64,000 bases of DNA, taken from NCBI RefSeq assembly GCF_002105155.1, contig NW_019029049.1, positions 1 to 64,000 of the forward strand. The letters are read 5' to 3'. The notes beneath the pieces are model-generated. The model saw only the letters and a list, made by a program, of their open reading frames with translations, was not told the DNA's origin and did no database searches. Of this stretch, positions 9,706-19,265 are shown one piece after another; positions within the stretch are counted from its first letter, which is position 1, and the number at the start of each line of letters is the position of its first letter. Position numbers and translations under genes: made by a program. This stretch comes from Lobosporangium transversale (Eukaryota; Mortierellomycota; Mortierellomycetes; Mortierellales; Mortierellaceae).

Positions 9706-9888
9706 GGTAGTGTTCTAGGGGGATCTAAGGGTGCAATAAAGGTATCTTTATTCAGGGGGAACTATGCTACAGAACTAGATAGAAAAGTAGACCTATTTAT
9801 ACTAGTTAATATCCTGTTGCAAGGAATGCTCTAGAAATATGGGCGAAATACTATGTTGCACAAAATTATTATAGTGATTTCGCTTGCA
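9694..9888 (-). repeat. 3' LTR of gypsy-1
   Basis: 195 bp, TG...CA ends, flanked on the outside by CCGCT. The purine-rich GGGAAGGA on the minus strand directly precedes it (about 9889-9897) and is the likely plus-strand primer site. A related, diverged LTR is at 37856-38005. Confidence 0.9.
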
Positions 9889-9912
9889 TCCTTCCCGTCA
9901 TGAAGAAACCTA

Positions 9913-12900
9913 TTATCTTGTTTTTCTTGAAGCCTCAAAGACGGCAAGCGCCTCTTTAGCGTTTGTGAGCGAAGATTTTGTTTCCCAAGTGGCTTCATCT
10001 AATGGATAGCCTTTCCAAAGAACGAGCCACTTAGGAGTTTTGCCAAACATTTTGAAGTCAATGATTTTGTCGACTTCATACTCCTCTTCTCCATCTACAA
10101 GCTCGGGGGCAGGGCGTGGTGGTAAGCGGTCGCCGAATTCACGAGGTGACTCAATATAGGGGCGAAGCAGATCGGCATTAAAGACTGGATGCTGATGCAT
10201 GTCAGGCGGTAGTTCCAGCTTGTAGGCATTTTCATTGACCTTCGAAATGATCTTGTAAGGGCCTATGTACTCAGGTTCCAGTTTCTGCGACGGCCTATTT
10301 TTATGTCCCGCGACAGAGATGTTTTCCGAGCTTAAGAGCACCATGTCGCCCACAGCAAACGTAGCAGGCCTGCGAGTTTTGTCCGCTTGGGCCTTTTGCC
10401 TATTCTGCGCTTCGATGATGGCATCCTGAGCTAGCGCCAAATTCATCGACTGGGTTCGAACAAAATCACTGACAGCCGGAACATTGGTATCAGGTGGCTT
10501 TAAAAGAGATCCAGGGACTAGTGGATGGTGACCATAGTTCAGAAAGAATGGGGAGAAGCCTGTCGTAGGATTGACAGAGTTGTTGTATGCGAACTCCATC
10601 ATAGGCAGTAAAAGATCCCAGTCGTTTTGCTTGTACGATATGTAAGAGCGGAGCATTTCTTCTAATGTTCTGTTGGCGCGCTCTGTTTGTCCGTCTGATT
10701 GTGGATGGAAGGCAGTAGACATGTTAAGTTTGGTGCCCATGAGCTTCATCAACGTTGTCCAGAACTTGCCGGTGAAACGTGAATCTCTATCTGACACAAT
10801 TGTCCGAGGCATGCCGTGCAGTCTAAAAACATTGTCGAAAAAGAGTCGTGCAACATCAGAGGCAGTGTCGGTAGTTCGGCTAGCGCAGAAATGAACTTGC
10901 TTGGACAGTTTGTCCACAAAGACCGTAATCGCGTCAAAACCTCTGGCTGTCTTCGGAAGCTTGACAATGAAGTCCATTGTTACAGTATCCCATCGTTGGC
11001 TTGGAATTGCCAAAGGTTGGAAAAGCCCTGCAGGAGGCTTTAGTGAAGGCTTGTTACGCTGGCATTGCTCACAGGAAGCAATGTATTTTTTTATATCCCT
11101 CGCCATGCGTGGCCAAAAATATGTTCGTCGCATGCTACTGTACGTTTTATCGAATCCCAAGTGGCCTGATATAGGAGCGTCGTGAGCGTCATGCAAGAGT
11201 TGTGAACGGAGTCCGTCGTCCTTGGGTATGCAGAGGCGAGGGCCTTGTCCAGCGTTGATCCAGAGTAGACCATCCACCACGAAGTAACGATCCGAGGTAG
11301 AGGCATCCTTATACTGATGCACGAGGGGACCTAGAATTGGATCGTGTAGGTAGCAACTGGCTAGTTGTTTTCGAATGCCAGGGTCTAGATTGATATCCAA
11401 GGAGTTCAAAGTAGTAGGTGTAGCCTCCAAGTCCTTGAGGTCCGGTCTTCGTGAAAGAGCATCAGGGACGACGTTATCTTTACCAGGTTTATACTTGAAT
11501 ACGAAATCATACTCTTGAAGCAACTCCATCCATCTTGCTTGTCTGCGAGTCAAGTTCGGCTGGCTAGGAAAATGTTGTAGAGTGGCATGGTCGGTATAAA
11601 CGACAAAGTGAGAACCATCAAGGTAGTATCGCCATGTCTTCAGAGCATGCACCACAGCCAGCAGTTCTTGTTCGTGTGTAGGATAGTTGCGTTCCGCTGG
11701 GTTGAGCTTGCGTGAAGTAAAAGCTACTGGTCGTGATTCACCATTTTGGTCCGTCTGGAACAGGACAGCACCAATTGCAAAACCTGAAGCGTCTGTTTCG
11801 ACTGCTGTAGAGAGGGCAGGATCGAATATCCTAAGAACTGGTGCTGAGCTCACTGCTCTTTTCAAAGTCTCAAAGGCGTCTTGTTGAGATTTTCCCCAGT
11901 GGAATTCCTTATTGGAGCCTAACAATTGTGTGAGGGGAAGAGCAATATCAGCGTAATGAGAAATGTACTGATGGTAAAAATTAGTCAAACCAAGGAATTG
12001 CATCACATGTCGTTGGGTTGTTGGTACTGGCCATTCCCTTATTGCCTTGACAAGTCCGCCATTCGTCTTGAGTCCATCCTTGGAGATGACATGGCCTAGG
12101 AACTCAGTCTCTTCCTGCATGAAGGAACACTTGGATAATTCACAATAAAGCCCAGCTTGACGCAAGAGGGAGAGTACTTGTCGGATGTGCTCTAAGTGAT
12201 CTTTCTCGTTATCGGAGTAAATTAAAATATCATCGAGATACACAACAACACATTTATCAAGAAGTGGATCAAGTACGTTACGCATCATAGTCGAGAACGC
12301 TGCAGGTGCATTTGTAAGACCGAAAGGTACGACGTTAAACTCGTAGTGGCCATAGCGAGTTCGGAACGCGGTCTTGTGTTTATCATCAGGATGGACACGC
12401 ATTTGATGATAGCCCGAGAGTAGATCCAGCTTGGTAAAACATTTAGCTGTTCTGAATCTGTCGATCAATTCATCGATCCGTGGTAAGGGGTACCTGTTTT
12501 TCTTTGTGATCTTGTTCAGGCCCCGATAATCAACACACATTCGAAGCGAGCCATCCTTTTTCTTCACAAAGAGGACTGGAGCACCGTATGGTGAGGTGCT
12601 CGGTGAGATTAATCCTTTTTGTAAAAGATCAGTTAGCTGCTTCTTCAGTTCATCAAGCTCAGCGATCGACAATCTGATGACAGGTCGGACAGGTGGGTCA
12701 GCATAAGGGTCAGTCTCTATACGCATGCTATCACCTCTGTCAGGGGGAAGGCCATCGGGAAGTGTTGTAGGAAAGACATCAGGGAATTCGACTTGAACGA
12801 TTTGCTTGATAGAGTCCGGTAGTTCAGAACTACTGCTAGAGACAGGTACTGGAACTCGAACTTGGGCGAGGAATACAGAGGCATCAGGTTCCGAGGCAAC

Positions 12901-13656
12901 GGTAAGGAAGTTAAGAGCAGATATGACGGAAGATCGCTGTCTAGGCTTCCTGTCGATGCCAGTGCAAGGCCACAAGACCGGGGTACCTTGGTATTCAAAA
13001 TGCAGATCATTTGTTCGCCAATTGATGCGAGGGTTGATATCCGTCAGCCATGGTTTACCCAAAATTAGGTCGTATTTGGATAGAGGATAAACAATGGCGT
13101 TGATTTTATCCTGATACGCGTTGCGGGCGAGGGTGAACGTGGCTGTGTGCTGAGCAATTGTCTCGGTACCGTTGGGAAGAATGACAGGAATGGGTCTACC
13201 CTCAATTAGCGGAACATGTGTGTTCTCGCAGAAAGAGGAACTTATGACATTGCCTTCGGCCCCTCCATCTACAAGAATGCGCGCAGGTCGACCATTCACT
13301 GCTCCAATGAAAGTAAGAAGTCGGCGAGAGTTTTTATGTTTGTCATAGGTAAGGCTGAAGGATTGAAGGCGAATTTCGTTACGACAATGGGAGTGGCGAT
13401 TGGATGAACTAGGGGTAGATGAATGAGTGGAAGTGAGTGAAGTGGAAACAGTGAAAGGATCAGTGGAGGGGAAAATAGGGTCGGAGAGGGGATTGTTTTT
13501 TAGCAATGAGGAATGAGTAGGGGAATGGGGATCAGGATGAGGTGAATACTTAGAGAGTAGATGTAAGGAAGTAGATGCAGTGGGAGCAATAGAGTGATCA
13601 GAAAGGGGCATGGATGTTATATTTGTGCACAAAGGATTTTTATTTGTAGTCATCAA
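9913..13656 (-). CDS. pol: gypsy-1 Pol polyprotein (protease, RT, RNase H, integrase, chromodomain)
   Basis: 1247 open codons; the first ATG is at 13653, but the frame is open further upstream and is probably entered by frameshifting from gag. Domains in order: retroviral-type protease with VDGGAEGN (about residue 130; Gly replaces the usual Ser/Thr after the catalytic Asp); RT with YLDDILIYS (about 472); RNase H with ETDASGFAIG (about 624); integrase HHCC zinc region (about 820-865) and core with MDFIVKL, SDRDSRF and the SDGQTERANR segment carrying the Glu; C-terminal chromodomain with VDKIIDFK and LVLWKGY (about 1190-1245). The length is normal and there is no internal stop. Chromodomains steer integration to marked chromatin in chromoviruses. 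Confidence 0.92.
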   Translation of the reverse strand: MMTTNKNPLCTNITSMPLSDHSIAPTASTSLHLLSKYSPHPDPHSPTHSSLLKNNPLSDPIFPSTDPFTVSTSLTSTHSSTPSSSNRHSHCRNEIRLQSFSLTYDKHKNSRRLLTFIGAVNGRPARILVDGGAEGNVISSSFCENTHVPLIEGRPIPVILPNGTETIAQHTATFTLARNAYQDKINAIVYPLSKYDLILGKPWLTDINPRINWRTNDLHFEYQGTPVLWPCTGIDRKPRQRSSVISALNFLTVASEPDASVFLAQVRVPVPVSSSSSELPDSIKQIVQVEFPDVFPTTLPDGLPPDRGDSMRIETDPYADPPVRPVIRLSIAELDELKKQLTDLLQKGLISPSTSPYGAPVLFVKKKDGSLRMCVDYRGLNKITKKNRYPLPRIDELIDRFRTAKCFTKLDLLSGYHQMRVHPDDKHKTAFRTRYGHYEFNVVPFGLTNAPAAFSTMMRNVLDPLLDKCVVVYLDDILIYSDNEKDHLEHIRQVLSLLRQAGLYCELSKCSFMQEETEFLGHVISKDGLKTNGGLVKAIREWPVPTTQRHVMQFLGLTNFYHQYISHYADIALPLTQLLGSNKEFHWGKSQQDAFETLKRAVSSAPVLRIFDPALSTAVETDASGFAIGAVLFQTDQNGESRPVAFTSRKLNPAERNYPTHEQELLAVVHALKTWRYYLDGSHFVVYTDHATLQHFPSQPNLTRRQARWMELLQEYDFVFKYKPGKDNVVPDALSRRPDLKDLEATPTTLNSLDINLDPGIRKQLASCYLHDPILGPLVHQYKDASTSDRYFVVDGLLWINAGQGPRLCIPKDDGLRSQLLHDAHDAPISGHLGFDKTYSSMRRTYFWPRMARDIKKYIASCEQCQRNKPSLKPPAGLFQPLAIPSQRWDTVTMDFIVKLPKTARGFDAITVFVDKLSKQVHFCASRTTDTASDVARLFFDNVFRLHGMPRTIVSDRDSRFTGKFWTTLMKLMGTKLNMSTAFHPQSDGQTERANRTLEEMLRSYISYKQNDWDLLLPMMEFAYNNSVNPTTGFSPFFLNYGHHPLVPGSLLKPPDTNVPAVSDFVRTQSMNLALAQDAIIEAQNRQKAQADKTRRPATFAVGDMVLLSSENISVAGHKNRPSQKLEPEYIGPYKIISKVNENAYKLELPPDMHQHPVFNADLLRPYIESPREFGDRLPPRPAPELVDGEEEYEVDKIIDFKMFGKTPKWLVLWKGYPLDEATWETKSSLTNAKEALAVFEASRKTR

Positions 13657-13727
13657 CTGTAACTGACCATGCCCTCTATTATCCAGGGCTTGAAGGCTGG
13701 GGCTAGAGGGGGCGAGGCAGGCCTGGT

Positions 13728-14695
13728 TTACTGCTCGCCCTCCTCTTTTCCCGACTCAGAAAGCGTATGGTCATTGTTTTCTATATTAAAGACAGAGGTG
13801 CGTTGGCATTGTTCGGCTCTATGACCTCGGTTCCGGCATCTGAAACAACGCCCCTCACGAACGCAACGTTCTCGTTCAGCTGCTGTGAGCTTGGGTAGCG
13901 AGCTTGGCTTGGAGTGGTTTCTGTTTGGTCGTTGCTGATGGAGAGAGGTGCACAGGTTGGCAACCAACATTCTCATGTTATCGAGATCCATTGGTGTAGG
14001 GCCAGAATTATTCTCATGATGGGGTGATAAGGCGTTCGAGCGGATACAGGGGTGGCATCGATGGGATGTAGAATACTGTGGACAATGGTCGCCTGCTCAA
14101 TGGCATCGTCCAACGTCTCTGGCTGTCTAAGTCTTACCTGCTTGCTTGTTTCGGGCTCAAGGCCTAGCATGTATTTTTGCAAAGCAGAGTCTTTGTCGAG
14201 ATTTGTAGCCAGACGTAGGTGGCTTCTAAACTTGCTCGTATATTCTGCCACACTCATCCTTCCCTGACGAAGTTTATCCAACGCTCGGCGAGCTGCATTC
14301 GCAGAATCTGGAGGGGTGAACTGACGGAGGAATGCTTTACGGAAGTCAGCCCAAGGTGTATCGAGATTCAACCCGGAATCTCTCCACCATGCCTTGGCTT
14401 CGCCATTGAGACTGAGGACAGCGTATCGAACCCATTTGGATGGCGTGAGTGTGACAATAGTGTAATACTCCTCCAGGCTGTCGACAAAGTTTAAGGCTGC
14501 AACAGCGTTAATAGCTCCTTCGTAAGGCGTAGGCTTCTGTGGCTTTAGGACCGTGGCGAGGGTTCTGGCTAGGTCATTCTCAGCGGCTTCGTTGGCTTTA
14601 GCAGTAGAGAGGGCCTGATTAAAAGCAGTAGCTATGGCTTCGCGAATGTTCAGAGGAAGATCGATGGACGAAAGGGCGTTATTCAAGTGTTCCAT
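13728..14695 (-). CDS. gag: gypsy-1 Gag with CCHC zinc knuckle (one internal frame break)
   Basis: Starts at ATG 14695, about 70 bp inside the 5' LTR. The first 220 residues are a typical Ty3/gypsy Gag capsid region, including YYTIVTLTP, AKAWW, FLRQFTPP and LDKLRQGRMSVAEYTSKF. Near 14010-14035 the reading moves by one base (in a CACCCC run) into the frame that encodes MDLDNM and the zinc knuckle CFRCRNRGHRAEQC (C-X2-C-X4-H-X4-C, about 13810-13856). That shift is either a mutation or a sequencing error. Gag ends with TAA at 13728-13730. Gag packages the element RNA in virus-like particles. Confidence 0.8.
13746..13752 (-). promoter_or_regulatory. Candidate -1 ribosomal frameshift site GGGAAAA between gag and pol
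   Basis: On the minus strand the gag frame reads TCG GGA AAA GAG near its end, giving the slippery heptamer G GGA AAA in the correct phase (X XXY YYZ). The gag stop follows six codons later. After a -1 slip the reading enters the frame that continues without a stop into pol. Position, phase and frame all fit programmed frameshifting; the downstream structure was not modelled. Confidence 0.6.
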
Positions 14696-14743
14696 GGCGA
14701 GGGGTGAAATTCAATGGTAATTGTAGTTCTCTGGGTGTGTTCG

Positions 14744-14761
14744 TGGTTTCCTTTGCTACCA
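14744..14761 (-). other. gypsy-1 primer binding site
   Basis: TGGTAGCAAAGGAAACCA on the minus strand, one base inside the 5' LTR. It begins with TGG, complementary to the CCA end of a tRNA. The TGGTAGC start fits initiator methionine tRNA, a common primer for gypsy elements. Confidence 0.55.
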
Positions 14762-14762
14762 A

Positions 14763-14911
14763 TGCAAAAGTCAAGGTAGTGTTCTAGGGGGATCTAAGGG
14801 TGCAATAAAGGTATCTTTATTCAGGGGGAACTATGCTACAGAACTAGATAGAAAAGTAGACCTATTTATACTAGTTAATATCCTGTTGCAAGGAATGCTC
14901 TAGAAATATGG
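14763..14911 (-). repeat. 5' LTR of gypsy-1, first part (interrupted)
   Basis: Bases 14763-14911 match 9694-9842 exactly by eye. The LTR is interrupted after ATATGG by DIRS-A and resumes at 19220-19265, giving 149 + 46 = 195 bp, the length of the other LTR. Confidence 0.92.
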
Positions 14912-15284
14912 TCTACTGAATGGTCTACGAAGGACGACCTATTCACATTGTCATAGGTACCATGGACGTATGTGTGTGTCACCTTTCTTCATTGAAAATC
15001 CGACGAGAAATAAAGAAAAATAAACTAAATAAAAAGATCCCTCTGCCCTGCAACTCTGATCTACATCTACTTCTCGAGCCAAAAAGGGGTGGTGTGGGTG
15101 GGACATACGTCCATGGTACCTATGACAATGTGAATAGGTCGTCCTTCGTAGACCATTCAGTAGACCATTGTCTACGGTACCATGTCCGTATGTGGCTCCA
15201 GAGGGATCGCCAAAGAGAACTAAACTAAAACAAAACTAAAACTAAAAGAAAACTGAACGAAATGAACAACTAACTAAAGAAAAT

Positions 15285-16620
15285 CTAGCCTAGAGTGCTC
15301 ATGGACATGTTGTTGGAGGTGGCACTCGACAAACGGTAGTGCTTCTCGAAGACTTTCGGGGACGACCAATTCCCCTGCACCATGATATCAGCCACTGGTA
15401 CGCCTGCTATAGCCGCGAGCGTAGAACCTAAGGCTCGGAGCTTAGGAGCTTTCTTGTCTCCTAAATCCATCAGCGAAGAAATCCTACTCATGTGGGAGCC
15501 AATAGTAGTCGCACGCGCCGGCTGGGTGTGGTCTTTCACAAATCTAATCAAAGGTACAATGCTTCTTGTTGGGTCCTTCGGATGAGGAGAGGTAGTGGAA
15601 GGACAAGACAGCCTGTCCAGGTAAGCGGTGTATGCGTCGACAGGGCATAGCTTCTTGTCAAAGTGAGAACCAATGGTCACATGCTTAATGATACGTTGTC
15701 CATCACTCTTCTCTTTTGGGAAAACAACAACAAGCTGAAGCTTCCCTAACACAAGCTTGGAGAGACTGACATCTACACATCTGATGTCGTCTGGTCTCAT
15801 GAAGCCACAGACGCCTAAGAGCCAACACAGCTTCCATGTAAGCTCCTCAAAAGGCAACTCCATATTTGCTGATGACTGCCGAAAATGGTCCAAAACAGGT
15901 GTGATGTCAAAGTGACCAGACCTGGACTCAACGACACCTTCTTGCTTTCCAGCCTTGAGGAACTGGCGGTAGTATTCATCTGATCGTACTCTCTCTGGGT
16001 CACGAAATAGGGCGAGGACAGCCGACTTCATGGTCATCAGCGTGGACCACTTCAAATTGCGAGCGACCCGCACGTAGTGTAGCCAGTTCACTACTGGGAT
16101 CGCGGGGTTAATCCCTTGTTCGAACGAGCCCTCTTTCAGCCAAGTGACGAATTCAGCTTGATGCTTTTCGTACTCTCGCTTGGTGCTCTTGGATCCTTTG
16201 TGAGCACAGATAAACTCAGTCACCGCTGGCGAGAGGCCATCTATGAGCATCCTCGTCCTCTTACTCTCCACGCGGTAAGGCCCCAGTGTGGATTCTTGAG
16301 CAGGATGTGCGCGTCGTTTCCTGGTGGAGGGAGAACACATGTTCGTGGAATCGGTAAAGGGGGTTGGGTCGCCATTGCCTGTATCTTCGGGAACCAAATC
16401 GCCGATGGCCAAAATGGAGTAATTATGGTCGCTTCCAGGCCTTCCTGGTCTAGCTTCTGCAGGATCCTTGGAAGTAAGTTCCATGGAGGACAGATGTAAA
16501 GGTTGCCCAAGTGGCTCCACTTGTGTCTCAGCGCATCGAAGTCCACTGCCAAAGGATGAGGTTTCCATGTCATGAACTGAGGAAGCTGGTTGTTGCTGGG
16601 CGATGCAAAGAGGTCTATCC
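15285..16620 (-). CDS. DIRS-A tyrosine recombinase (YR)
   Basis: C-terminal part of a 1317-codon open frame. The core reads as in the copy at the window start: FMRPDD with the catalytic Arg, the FPKEKSDGQR strand, LRALGSTLAAIAG, and FEKHYR with the Tyr nucleophile; the stop is at 15285-15287. A basic, Arg-rich stretch (STRKRRAHPA and KRTRM, about 16245-16330) precedes the core and could bind DNA. The N-terminal limit is unknown because the frame stays open across the RT region; the start given is only the approximate point where RNase H overlap becomes secondary. Confidence 0.8.
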
Positions 16621-18118
16621 GATGAGGCCCCCACTGCTGGTCTAGACGACGGAAAAATGACGGGTCCAGCCTCCATTCGAGCTGCGCTTGCATCCGGCGT
16701 GATGGTGCATCTGCTGGATTGAATACTGAAGGTACATATGTGGTCCTGAGTCTTGTGCCTGTTGCTAGACAATGCTTCCATATTTTGTCCGCCAGGTCCA
16801 TCAGAGGTTGTGAACGAGTTCCGCCGAACCGGTTGATGTAAGCGATGGTGGTTGTGTTGTCGATTACTAGGTTGAGCATCCTCCCTTGTGTTTGCGGTAG
16901 AGTGACTGCGTAGTACACGGTTAGTAACTCTTTTAAATTGATGTGTTGGTGGCGTATGTTTGGTGGCCATAGCCCTGTCCAAGTGCGCTGCCCTATGACG
17001 ATCCCCCAGCCTTGGTCGGAGGCGTCTGTGTACACGTCCATCTGAGTTGGCGACTGAATCCATGACGTCCCGTTCCACTCCTTGAGTTGGTGTGTCCACC
17101 AATCCAGATCGGCTCGAGCTCTGTCGTCCAGTGAGATCGTCGCTTCCCAAGATGACCCCTGATGGCTGAGCGCTCTGTTCTTCAATGCCAGAAGATGCCG
17201 CGTCATTAGACGAGCTGGAAATACTGCTGCTGTCGTCGCCATGGCTTTCCCTATGAACGTAGCCAAGTTGCGAACCGTCGTCCATCCCTTGCTGAGCATC
17301 TTCGCTGCTTCTCGCCGTATGTCCCTGACCTTGGACTTCGGTACCGAGAGGGTCATGTCGGTGGTGTTGATGGTGAAACCCAGATGATCTAGACATTTCG
17401 TTGGCATCAGAGAGGATTTCTCCTTGTTGATGAGGAATCCAAGAGACTTGAGTTTGTCCAGGACAAGATTCGTGTGCTCTTCTGCTTGGGCTTTGGAGTT
17501 GGCCATGATCAACAGATCGTCGATGTAAGCTGTCAGCCGTATTCCTCGACGCCTCGCCCATCTCAACACCGGGCGTAGGACCTTCGTGAAGACTAACGGC
17601 GACAGTGACATCCCGAAAGGTAGAGTGCGAAACTGATACAGCTGACCCTTCCACTGAAACTGAAGGTAAGGACGAAAATGTGGATGAATCAGCACATGAA
17701 GGAAAGCATCTTTGAGATCGATGCTCGTCAAATAATCGTTCTTCTGAAGGGTATTGCATACTACCTGAATCGTCTCCATCTTGAACGAGTCTGTGATGAT
17801 AAATTGATTGAGAGGACGTAGGTTGAGGACAGGCCGGAGGTCCCCTGTCTTCTTGGGGATAGTAAACAAACGACTCTGGAAACCAGGTCCCGAAGCGTGC
17901 TCTATGGCTTTTTTGGCCAGAAGTGCGATCACTTCGTTCTCTATCGCCAGTGTCTCCTCCTTGGATAGATGCGGGGAAAGGGCTCTTGATGTGTGTGTTA
18001 TTGGAGGTTGTCTGTGGAAGGGAATCTGAAAACCGTTTCCAATCACGGAGCGGACCCACCTGTCGTCCGTGAGGAGCCTCCAAGCCCTCGAGTAGAGGTG
18101 CAGACGGCCTCCTACTGG
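16241..18118 (-). CDS. DIRS-A reverse transcriptase/RNase H
   Basis: 601 codons from the ATG at 18046, but the frame is open upstream to the gag stop and shows conserved residues there (LTDDRWVRSVIGNGF, matched in family B), so translation probably begins by frameshift or reinitiation near 18118. The RT has RLFTIPKKTGDLRPVLNLRP, SIDLKDAFLHV, LPFGMSLSP and the catalytic YIDDLLIMA; RNase H has YTDASDQGWG and DNTTT; then NPADAPSRR. The frame is -1 relative to the gag C-terminus. The product copies element RNA into DNA. No internal stop. Confidence 0.88.
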   Translation of the reverse strand, partial: PVGGRLHLYSRAWRLLTDDRWVRSVIGNGFQIPFHRQPPITHTSRALSPHLSKEETLAIENEVIALLAKKAIEHASGPGFQSRLFTIPKKTGDLRPVLNLRPLNQFIITDSFKMETIQVVCNTLQKNDYLTSIDLKDAFLHVLIHPHFRPYLQFQWKGQLYQFRTLPFGMSLSPLVFTKVLRPVLRWARRRGIRLTAYIDDLLIMANSKAQAEEHTNLVLDKLKSLGFLINKEKSSLMPTKCLDHLGFTINTTDMTLSVPKSKVRDIRREAAKMLSKGWTTVRNLATFIGKAMATTAAVFPARLMTRHLLALKNRALSHQGSSWEATISLDDRARADLDWWTHQLKEWNGTSWIQSPTQMDVYTDASDQGWGIVIGQRTWTGLWPPNIRHQHINLKELLTVYYAVTLPQTQGRMLNLVIDNTTTIAYINRFGGTRSQPLMDLADKIWKHCLATGTRLRTTYVPSVFNPADAPSRRMQAQLEWRLDPSFFRRLDQQWGPHRIDLFASPSNNQLPQFMTWKPHPLAVDFDALRHKWSHLGNLYICPPWNLLPRILQKLDQEGLEATIITPFWPSAIWFPKIQAMATQPPLPIPRTCVLPPPGNDAHILLKNPHWGLTAWRVRGRGCS

Positions 18119-19040
18119 CTCTTGTTGGCGCTGCCGCGTCCCCGTCCACGGCTGCCTCTGTAAAAATACTGTCCCTGCTGGTTGTTATGCATGGGCTCTC
18201 CATACCCGTAAGTGAGCTGAGGAGGTGTGGCTTGTTGTGCTTGATGATGATTCGCTGGTGAATAAGGTTGCGATTGTGATGGAAATTGCTGGAACTGTTG
18301 CTGCTGGTGGGGTACATGTTAAAGTAAATACCCCTGCTGCGAGAACCGGAATTGCGACCGGACCCTCTGTTTTGCAAAGCTGTCTTGCGAGGCTTGCTGG
18401 CCTCCTGGTACTCCTCAGCAGCTTTAATTCGGGCTGCAATATCATCTTTAGTGATAGTTGCAGTCTTTTCATGATCAGGGGCTGGCTTGAGACCCTTTGC
18501 GTACACAAAATTATCCATGCGCAGATCGGTGATTTGGCGTGCTGTAACGGCCAGATGAGATCGCATGGCATGCCCAAAATCTGCGACGATCTGCCGTAAT
18601 GCAGGATCGTGCACTTTGTGAAAGTATTCTGCCAGGAATTCGTCCAAGGGTCGCGTAGCGTGGGCCTGACGTTCCTGTAGTTGGGATAACCACTTGTCCA
18701 CTCGTTGAAAAGAAGTGGTCTCCTGAGGCCAAGGCAACTCAAGAGAGGGCGCTTTGTACTGCTGATCTGGGTTCTTGGGATAGAGGACGTACTCGGTGAG
18801 GATGTTATCGTCGCCAGAGTTGTCCGGGGGACGGAAGAAATGAGAGCCGTCAAGGGAAGGTACAGCCGCTTTGAGGGTATCAGAGAGGACAAGTATCTTG
18901 GCCTGTGGGCGATCAATGGTGATGGGGGAAGGGGAAGAGGAGGAAGGGTTGGCCTGCGTAAGGGCAGCCACCTGCTGACGAAGAGTGTTGATTTCATGAA
19001 GGAGTGCATTATGAGTGTTGTCGGTAGAATTGTCGCTCAT
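18118..19040 (-). CDS. DIRS-A Gag-like ORF1 (1-nt frame break near 18310)
   Basis: Starts at ATG 19040 (MSDNSTDNTHNALLHEINTL), which parallels the MSEYD start in family B. It has an N-terminal coiled-coil-like segment (EINTLRQQVAALTQ) and a helical region with DEFLAEYFHKVHDP. Near the C4 run at 18309-18312 the sensible frame changes: the other frame continues as a Gln-rich tract (YPHQQQQFQQFPSQSQ), then YFYRGSRGRGRGSANKSQ and a stop near 18118, just like the Gly/Arg-rich Gag end of family B. A one-base deletion in the C run best explains this. It probably binds RNA and forms particles. Confidence 0.7.
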
Positions 19041-19219
19041 TGGAACGAATAGATAATAGTCTGCAACGGATGAGTTCCAGGAGCGACGAGAAGAAAGATG
19101 TAGATCAGAGTTGCAGGGCAGAGGGATCTTTTTATTTAGTTTATTTTTCTTTATTTCTCGTCGGATTTTCAATGAAGAAAGGTGACACACACATACGGAC
19201 ATGGTACCGTAGACAATGG

Positions 19220-19265
19220 GCGAAATACTATGTTGCACAAAATTATTATAGTGATTTCGCTTGCA
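19220..19265 (-). repeat. 5' LTR of gypsy-1, second part
   Basis: GCGAAATACT...CGCTTGCA, identical to 9843-9888. It is followed by the CCGCT target duplication at 19266-19270, after which the DIRS-B RNase H resumes. Confidence 0.9.

Larger units (their letters stand above)
14912..19219 (-). mobile_element. DIRS-like retrotransposon, family A, near-complete copy inside the gypsy-1 LTR
   Basis: A full DIRS element of about 4.3 kb on the minus strand: 5' terminus near 19219, gag at 19040-18118, RT/RNase H from about 18118 to 16241, recombinase ending at 15285, and the 3' foldback at 14912-15190. There is no ordinary target duplication. The uninterrupted LTR has ATATGGGCG; the left junction keeps ATGG before TCTACTG, and the right junction has GACA-ATGG-GCG. 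ATGG is also the centre of the internal complementary region, as expected for recombinase-mediated insertion of a circle. It is the youngest layer of the stack. Confidence 0.92.
9694..19265 (-). mobile_element. Ty3/gypsy chromovirus (gypsy-1), nested in DIRS-B and itself split by DIRS-A
   Basis: The 195-bp LTRs run TGCAAAAG...CGCTTGCA. The 3' LTR (minus strand) is 9694-9888. The 5' LTR is 14763-14911 plus 19220-19265, split by the DIRS-A insertion. The two LTRs look identical base for base. The flanking 5-bp duplication is CCGCT at 9689-9693 and 19266-19270. Inside are a tRNA primer site, gag, pol with a C-terminal chromodomain, and a purine-rich tract next to the 3' LTR. Without the DIRS insert the element is about 5.3 kb. 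Identical LTRs mean a very recent insertion. Confidence 0.92.

Noticed and set aside
15285-19238. A single 1317-residue polyprotein on the minus strand
   Set aside because: Frame arithmetic and comparison with DIRS-B show it joins gag, the alternate frame of RT, and the recombinase because of a one-base deletion.
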